From the NCBI GenBank assembly GCA_016293435.1, contig JAEDEG010000051.1, positions 1 through 17,498 on the forward strand: 17,498 nucleotides of DNA, written 5' to 3'. The position numbers were made by a program, and so were the translations under genes. The notes beneath the pieces were generated by a model. The model saw only the letters and a program-made list of their open reading frames with translations, was not told where the DNA came from and ran no database searches. This DNA is from Clostridia bacterium. Its GTDB lineage: Bacteria > Bacillota > Clostridia > UMGS1810. Within the stretch, counting starts at the first letter, position 1; each line of letters starts with the position of its first letter. Positions 17,196-17,498 of this stretch are shown piece by piece.

Positions 17196-17498
17196 GTAAT
17201 TTTTTTATGCAGACATATCTAATTGCCCTTCCAATCGTGCTTACATCCATTTTAGGTTATGTTGTGTGGTTGTTGAAAGAGCAAAAAAAAGACAGAAACG
17301 CAAATAGCAAAGGTACGATGTTACTTCTCAGAGTTCAACTTATCGAGTATCACGATAAATATGTTGCACTTGGTGAGATACCGTCGTACGCCTACGACAA
17401 TTTTGTTGAGATGTACGAGGCTTACCACTCTTTGGGTGGAAATGGCATGATAACGAAAATGTACGAGGAAATACAATCTTTGCATTTGCAGACAAAAA
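17192..17498 (+). CDS. Membrane-anchored phage protein, possibly holin-like (partial, 102 aa seen)
   Basis: ATG at 17192 follows AAAGGA. The protein begins MSNFFMQTYLIALPIV and holds one membrane helix (about residues 6-28), then a basic KEQKKDRNANS and a soluble helical part (MLLLRVQLIEYHDKYVALG, YDNFVEMYEAYHSLGGNGM). The frame is still open at the window end. I recall similar short proteins in Clostridia phages that are left unnamed or called holin-like. With one membrane helix and a charged cytosolic part it could be a holin, but its place among head-tail genes, far from the lysin, weakens that. Confidence 0.7.
   Translation, partial: MSNFFMQTYLIALPIVLTSILGYVVWLLKEQKKDRNANSKGTMLLLRVQLIEYHDKYVALGEIPSYAYDNFVEMYEAYHSLGGNGMITKMYEEIQSLHLQTK

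Noticed and set aside
1..17498. CRISPR array or insertion sequence
   Set aside because: No evenly spaced direct repeats with unique spacers and no transposase-like frame were seen.

Overview
The window is a stretch of a temperate tailed phage or prophage from a low-GC Clostridia host, most likely Lachnospiraceae-like. That host assignment is inference. It rests on AT-rich coding, AGGAGG-type ribosome binding sites, a DUF1492-type regulator, an SPP1-like portal, a lambda-E-like capsid, and a GH25 lysin with CPL-7 repeats and LysM. No tail tube, tape measure or replication genes are in view, so the phage continues beyond both ends.

Left arm (1-2510, minus strand): an operon of small, mostly unrecognised genes reads leftward from a control region at 2500-2640. 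It ends at a terminator at 72-90. Nearly every gap between these genes holds a compact folded RNA of about 45-60 nt, placed just after the upstream stop codon and before the next ribosome binding site. Several look like the acceptor plus T-arm half of a tRNA, with a loop of the TTCGA type.

Control region (2500-3163): divergent promoters, repeated operator-like motifs, a Cro/CI-like HTH gene (2665-2919), a decayed or frameshifted small gene, and a strong terminator.

Middle (3207-9392, plus strand): an HTH protein resembling small terminase subunits, a GC-rich island that could be a packaging site, then a promoter driving a MazG-like pyrophosphohydrolase and three small overlapping genes. Next come tRNA-Gln(UUG), a 488-nt non-coding stretch full of helices (including tRNA-like folds), a small tail-region protein, a 611-residue beta-helix tail spike or fibre, an RHH repressor and a tyrosine recombinase.

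Right arm (9531-17498, plus strand): large terminase, DUF1492 sigma-like regulator, a promoter/operator/terminator cluster, endolysin, portal, scaffold, small head protein, major capsid, head-tail proteins and a partial membrane protein. The endolysin between terminase and portal, and the roughly 5.6 kb of cargo between the putative small and large terminase genes, are unusual.

The observation most worth following is the repeated family of tRNA-like, three-stem RNA elements between the genes. All structures were folded by eye; no software or database was run.
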